A DNA stretch of 64,000 nt. Source: Acestrorhynchus altus (Eukaryota; Chordata; Actinopteri; Characiformes; Acestrorhynchidae). The position numbers and the translations under genes were made by a program. The DNA lies in contig CM067507.1 in NCBI GenBank assembly GCA_034509495.1, positions 31,417,279-31,481,278 on the forward strand, read 5' to 3'. Below the pieces are notes generated by a model. That model worked only from the letters and a program-made list of their open reading frames with translations. It had not been told where the DNA came from and ran no database searches. Numbering within the stretch: the first letter of the stretch is position 1; each line of letters starts with the position of its first letter. Below, in pieces: positions 58,206-64,000 of the stretch.

Positions 58206-59689
58206 GGCATCTACAAGGCCAGTGTTGAGTCTATTTGGCAATGCATGAGTCAGACATCCCTAATCAATTACCTGTGAAGCCTAAGTAAACTGTTGTTGCC
58301 CCCCACATTACAATACAGTGTGACAACTCTTGGTATGTTCCTGTAGCAACATTGTCACACAACCTTAGCTGTCCACGTAAGATGTGTCACACTTTTGGAC
58401 ATGCTTCAAATTTACAAGGAAATACATCTTTTTACATTGACTTCAATTGCATAAGAAGGTTTGTCCTTTTTCTGATGTATTTGTGACAGATGTGTTCCAG
58501 CAATCACTCTATACTTCTGATATTCTTATCAAAATAGCTCACTCGCAGTGTCCTGTCCAATCTCCTCCAGGACACACTCCTTTTAACTTTTGTTTTACAG
58601 CAGAGTTGAGTCCTATTTTACCCAGCCTCTGAATGAGTATCATAAAAGATGCTCTTACTATAATAATGTCAGTGTCAACATGTTGTACGCTAAATTTCTG
58701 AACATGTCAGGAGGGGAGTTGTGAGAGTGCTAGCATAGAGATGTTCACAGGGTGGGTGTGTTGAAAGGTGCCTCTGCTGCGTTGATAAATGTCTCTCTCT
58801 CTGTCATCTCTCCAGCTGGGCGTTATGATAGCCAGCATTACTTCCTGCGGTGTCGTCTCTGCCCTCCAGGCAATTTCCTACGTTATCTGGGCCTAGCAAG
58901 CCTCACACACAAGAGCTATAAATGAGCACTGGGAAATATGATAGCTCATGTGTGAAGATACCTTCACTCTCATGAATAAAACATTTGGTGATGTGTAAAG
59001 ACCTGTTTACACCAGGCATGTGCTTGCCATTGGAACAGGCCATGTACATGAGAGAGTGTGTGAGTGTGTCCACTTATTAAGGGAGGAATGTGTGTACTAT
59101 TCTGTTTGGGGGAAAAAGTAGCGGGAAGCACATTCTAATGTTATCATGACATGTGTACTGAAGACCTGCTGTTGGTACACCAGTCCTGAAATCTATGGCG
59201 TGTTTGTCTGCCGGCCAATTATAAACACAAGACACGGTGCTGTGATCTGTATATAAACTCTGATATGACAGGGTGTTTGGTGTTCTTGACAGGTGTGGCA
59301 AAACACAGTTTTCATTGCCTGGAAACATGTAGACACATAGAATGAGGTGCGCTGCTATATCAAGGGACTGATGCTTTTCAAAGGTTGTTTGTAATCAGAT
59401 CAAGCAGTTAGAAATATCAAAAATGCTTTTTTAGTCTATTGGAAGCACTTGTTGTGTATAAGACACTGAGCAGGTGACTGGTGGTGTTAAAAACTGCTTT
59501 ACTTTGCTATTTTAGACACAATGTAATGAAACGTATACTATTAGGATTATAAATCATTACAGTTGGGCAAAACCCATCACAAAACCCATCACATTACTGA
59601 AGTTATCTGTCTGAAAATGACAAAAAAGAAATGTAAAATAAGTGAAAAGACTTAATAATTTATACCAAGAATGACACCAAACCTTTTAT
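58206..59689. other. Noncoding; compact block at 58740-58990
   Basis: 58740-58990 is repeat-free apart from a short CT run that looks like a splice acceptor (TCTCTCTGTCATCTCTCCAG, ending 58815). It contains a 23-codon frame (58825-58896) and CTATAAATGAGCACTGGGAA. It could be a conserved element or a small exon. The remainder is unrecognised. Confidence 0.3.
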
Positions 59690-60147
59690 GAGGACTCCAT
59701 CAAATCACTACCAGTGTGCAGTAAGGCCACAATGGTAAATGCAATAAACATCTGGCTGTGTGGAAGCATTTTGAAGTATCAGAGAATGGCCAGCAGTCAT
59801 TGTTACAGCAAGTTACAACATATTGAGTTTAATTTCACTCTTGGAACCAAAACAAACAAGACAAAAATGCAGTGGTGAACAAGTGATCAGATTAATGAAA
59901 ACCTCTGAAAATGTGAGTTTGGTATTTGATATTTGGCCTTCCATCAAATCTTTCACTTTCCATTTAGGGAATTAAAGATTTTAACCTTCATCCTAAATAG
60001 TTTTACAACAAATTAATGCTTATTATTCTTCATCAAATATGTCAAACAATGCAAGCTAACCTAAGCTGTATCAGTAAAGTTATTTTTTAAATGCTCATAT
60101 GTACAGTAATGTTAGGTGCATTATATGAAGAAAAGTATTGGGACACC

Positions 60148-60178
<31 letters not shown>

Positions 60179-61640
60179 GTTTTCAAAATCAAGGGTATTT
60201 TGTTGGAATGTCTCTGCCGTCCAGGGAAGGCCTTCCAGGAGTTTTGCTCTGGGGATTTGATTAAGTGAGGTCAGGATGTTGGGTGATAACCATCCCACCT
60301 CATTCAAAATACTCCAACCCATGCCAGAAGTCTAAGATGAAGCAGCATAATTTCAGAGAACACAGAAAGTCCTTTCATTTGATTTAAGGCATTGAAGCAC
60401 TATTACATAATTAAAATGTATTTGCCCTTGGAATGATATGGTTCTGTCTGACATTTTACCAATATTTAAGTATTCACATATTCTTATTGTGTGACAATAT
60501 TATGTGAGTTGATCTTTAGGTTGTATGTATTTTTAATTTATTAGAAAAGTTCTGGAAGGTTCTAGCTCCATAGTCACAGGAAGGGCCTTAAGGCTAAATA
60601 TGCTCAGATTGCAGCTGGAACCTTATATTTCCAAATGGTCAACAAGTCAAAGTGTGTTTCTTAGAGCCATATATCCAAATCAAAGACCATTTCAGAACAT
60701 TTATTGTTAGCTGTAAAAGCTGTAGATATTAGTATATAAATGTAATACAAGTCTACCAAATCCCAAATTAACATCTAGAAACACATGGCTAATTAGAGTG
60801 TAAAGGAGATGTGCAATATGGAAAGGCCTTCCTTTTTGCCATTAAACCAATTATTATTCAGTAACTCCAAAAACAGTAATAATGATAAAATGCAAACTGT
60901 CTCAAGTGTAAAAAGTAAAGAAAAGGAGCCTTGACTTTTCTATTCAAGATGTTGGAGTTAAAGATAATGAACTTGTTCATAATGTAACATTCTCTTACCA
61001 TTTAAAGGATGCATAAGAATCATTCCTCTGTGTCTGAACTATTTACAGAGTGAGGCACTCTTCATAAATGAAGCAAACATGTTGGCTGTGTGGAAGCATT
61101 ATAAAGTGACCCAAGAATGATGGTTTGCAGATATTGTTCTACTGAAGTGTGAAGATGGGGTACATCTTCAAAGAGTTACAGCACCTTAATTTTAATTTAA
61201 CACTTGGAATCAAAACAAACAGCAAGACAAAATGCATTTTGGCAATTTAATGTAAACAGTCATGAAAAAAAAGCCACAATTAATGAAAACCTCTGTAAAA
61301 GCATTTTCTGTATTTAGTATTTGGCCTTTTGACACACGTTTTAGTTTTGTTCAGGTTCTATTTCAGTCAAAACGTTTTGCGGCATCCCTACAAAAAAACT
61401 CTTGATTAGATCATGTATAAAGGAGATGTATAAAATGCACAGGCCTTCTTATTTGCTATTAAACTGATTATTATTCAGTAACTCCAAGAAATAAACAAAC
61501 TGGCTCAATTGATCAGAGTAAAGAAAATAAGCCTTGGCTCATCTATTCAAGACTTATTAAAGAACTTTATACATAATATAAAGTCTCTTTACAAATGAAA
61601 GGATTAATAAGATGAATCATACGTCTGAAATGAAGACCAA
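59690..61640 (+). repeat. Local two-part duplication (A-B / A'-B')
   Basis: Part A at 59740-59940 and A' at 61070-61335 share GGCTGTGTGGAAGCATT, CTTGGAACCAAAACAAAC (CTTGGAATCAAAACAAAC in A'), TTAATGAAAACCTCTG and GTATTTGATATTTGGCCTT (GTATTTAGTATTTGGCCTT). Part B at 60802-61035 and B' at 61418-61635 share AAAGGAGATGT, AAAGGCCTTC or ACAGGCCTTC, ATTATTATTCAGTAACTCCA, AGTAAAGAAAA and CTATTCAAGA. The order A-B-A'-B' shows a direct duplication. The A-B gap is about 860 bases and the A'-B' gap only about 80, so the second copy lost, or the first gained, sequence (including a family A element at 60119). Confidence 0.75.
60119..60330 (+). mobile_element. Non-autonomous DNA element, family A, 3'-truncated
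   Basis: Terminus CATTATATGAAGAAAAGTAT TGGGACACC, then an (ATTT)n expansion (60148-60177), TTTCAAAATCAAGGGTATTT, CCGTCCAGGGAAGGCCTTCC, TTGGGTGATAACCATCCCAC and CTCCAACCCATGCC. Matches 1760-2140 in the same orientation; the right end is missing. Confidence 0.65.
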
Positions 61641-64000
61641 GTCCAAACTTAGTGTTAGAAGTAGTGCTTTATGATATTACCTTGAATCAGTATCACAGTT
61701 AACTGAACATCTTACGATGAATGATTATTATAAGGCATGTTGCCCTGTGTTGAGGTCTTCTCCATGTAGCTTCCATGTTGCAGACTGAATGAGGGAGAGT
61801 CACATCACTGCGTAGGTGGTAGTATGTTTTTAAGAGGACAGTACATGGACACACACAGTTGGGAAAGACAGACGCAAAATAAACCCGGATAGAAACTCTG
61901 AATTTTCTTTTAATCACTGATCGGTCTTAGTTAGAAGTTCACCACAATCCCTTTGGACAGCTAATAGGTGTGGTCAGGATTTGCACAGATTAGAGTACAG
62001 TTGACAGAAAGAACGCCACCCCTTTTTGCTTGACCCAACCTACTGAACTAACTTCAAGCAGCTCTTATCAGCTGAAACCACAGACGTCTCTTTTATGGAA
62101 GAGTGATTCTGCAATTAATGCACTTGATTGAAACAGAAGTAAAAAGAGTTTAGAAAGGTGAACGTTTCAAAGAGGGGTTTCAGAGTGCCGAACCGGAATA
62201 GCCACAGCAGAAAGCAGCCGCCCACCTTGCTGTCCTCATCATAGCCTTTGGCAAACCAATCTCCTCCTGGCAAACCTCTCCTTGGTTCTCCTATTTCCTG
62301 CTTTGATGTGTGAAACTTATAGGCTGAGGAGAGAGGTTTCAGCACTGTCTCATCAGGACTCTACCCATTGCTCAGCGTCAAGCTAAAGGCTATTAAAATC
62401 ACCTCCAAGAACCACAATAGAATGTAATGATATTAAAATTATATTCAAAATACTTTCCCAGAAAGCTGTTTGAGGTTGACAAATGCATTATACACATGTT
62501 TATCCCATGTCTTCCAAAATGAATGGCTCTCAGTGGGGGCTGTCCTCTTCCACGGCAGTCCACATGAGGACACGTGGCTTGAAGGCACTTCCATTGGCAT
62601 GGCCTAAAAGCTAAAGACCAGCTCCTCTGTGTCCTCCAAACCTTCATTGCCACAGGGTAGCTGCCTTAGTAAAATGATTCACTAGAACGCTCTTCTCTCA
62701 GATCCCTCATCCATCAAAGTAGCAGGATGTGTAGGACCAGAATCAAAGAGCATTTGAACGGGGCTGTCTGATCTCTGCAAGCAACAGGCATGGAGAGGCA
62801 ATCTTATAGCTTCAGTTATTGTAATGAGGCTTCTATTATCACAGTTCAGTTCGCGCAGTAAATAAATCATGTTGTAGCTGTCATGCAAAGACCTTGTTTC
62901 TCCAAAATATTTATGAATGATAAATCACAGCTTTACAGGAGAACAAAAAGACTTACGTTAACAGTAAGTCATTTTTACTGGTCCATTCACTTTTGAACCA
63001 ATGCAAGAACCACTGCCAGATTCATGTTATGATAAATGTTTAAAAAGGCAAAATTAGAGATAAAAGATTTTGGCCTGAAAGTGGCAATATGCTGCAGCTT
63101 GGCCCGGGATGGTACTGGGGTGGCAAAATATATACTGACTGTGGACTTTGACATACATGCCCTTGCTAAAGAACACGTGAACAACTTGTGACTGTGTTTT
63201 TCTCCATATGTTTACTGATGTAGAACTACATTTAGTTTTCTTTTTATATGGTTCGAAGATTTACAGCCGTCGTCCACTGAAGCTTCTGTAGATGCTCTGT
63301 ACATCATCTAAATACTCCTGGTTGAATAGACCAATAAAAGGTTTAATTACTCTTATTTTACATTTCCTTCCATTTAAATTTTAGAACTTTTATGCCTTCT
63401 CCTTTAAAGTCCACGTGTTTTTCATTGGACAGTAGTTTATTTATTTCATAATCAAGAATCAAGGTATTAAGACCATTCTGGTGCATAAAATTACACATCA
63501 GGATGGCACCTCAGAAAAAAAAGCATGTCACAAATTTAAATATATGAAGATTAATGCTGTCCATTGAGAAGCATGAAATTTAAAAATGCTCTTAACTTTA
63601 AACAAAAGTTCATTGTGAAATTCTGAAAGACTGACATGGACAGTGACAATATGTTTTTTCCATCCTGCGTAAAGTTATAAGTTCATAGACACAATGCTGG
63701 AACCCATTCTGGTGCTACATTTGGTGACATTTCCAAAGGGCTGTTTAGAAATATGCAGTCATAAGGTTTAATTAAATTCTCAATGACAAATATAAAACAT
63801 ACAAAGAACCATTTATAATGCATCTTTAGAAAAAATGAATATTGTGAAATAAATCATTTGTATTCATAAATTTATTCCTAAATTTAAACAGATATTTTAT
63901 ATTCATTATATTTAAAGTGACATTTGACGCTTCTTTTTTTAATTTTGCTGCTCTTTGAAATTAATGTTTTTAAATTAAATATTTTAAGAATTTGCGATTT
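61641..64000. other. Noncoding, possibly intronic
   Basis: No repeat families or exons recognised. 62100-62360 and 62500-62900 are balanced, repeat-free blocks that could be regulatory. 63600-64000 is strongly AT-rich. Frames of 65-84 codons on the minus strand have no motif. Confidence 0.35.

Overview
The window is vertebrate nuclear DNA, most likely from a teleost fish. The evidence is dense long dinucleotide and trinucleotide microsatellites, a tRNA-derived SINE of the V-SINE/DANA type, several Tc1/mariner remnants, an L2-like LINE 3' end and short inverted-repeat elements of kinds common in fish. The mix of families looks most like an otophysan (characin, catfish or electric-eel relatives); that is inference from memory of the families, not from a search.

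No intact protein-coding gene is visible. All long open frames are either microsatellite translations or broken transposase. Bases 1-56.1 kb look like a gene-poor intergenic (or very long intronic) region in which single-copy DNA alternates with decayed repeats. Main mobile elements: a foldback element (445-1195), a possible solo LTR (3182-3648), a V-SINE (11971-12345), a stack of three abutting elements (14515-15548), two adjoining Tc1 elements of different lineages (26561-28605), further Tc1 remnants (18081-18230, 30630-31455, 43216-43640), an L2-like LINE (52783-53720), and several non-autonomous inverted-repeat elements. Between them are stretches rich in ATTA/TAAT-type motifs that read like conserved regulatory DNA. 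That reading is a guess until aligned with other fish.

Near 56.4-56.75 kb the character changes. A CpG-rich patch has a TATA-like box, a matching initiator 28 bases downstream, a GA-repeat 5' leader and a consensus splice donor. This is the best candidate for a gene start: promoter plus first untranslated exon of a plus-strand gene whose other exons would lie in or beyond the last 7 kb. Upstream it abuts a C-rich minisatellite and about 170 bases of CA repeat. The last 7 kb would then be intron; it holds a local A-B / A-B duplication (59.7-61.6 kb).

Locally unusual structures: a 0.5-kb, 20-base minisatellite made of near-palindromes (50767-51262), a GC-box minisatellite (7769-7925), a perfect 13-base hairpin (15295-15325) and a half-kilobase pyrimidine-rich strand (33074-33610). 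I found no convincing new biological system. The transposases are all inactivated by frameshifts, stops or deletions.
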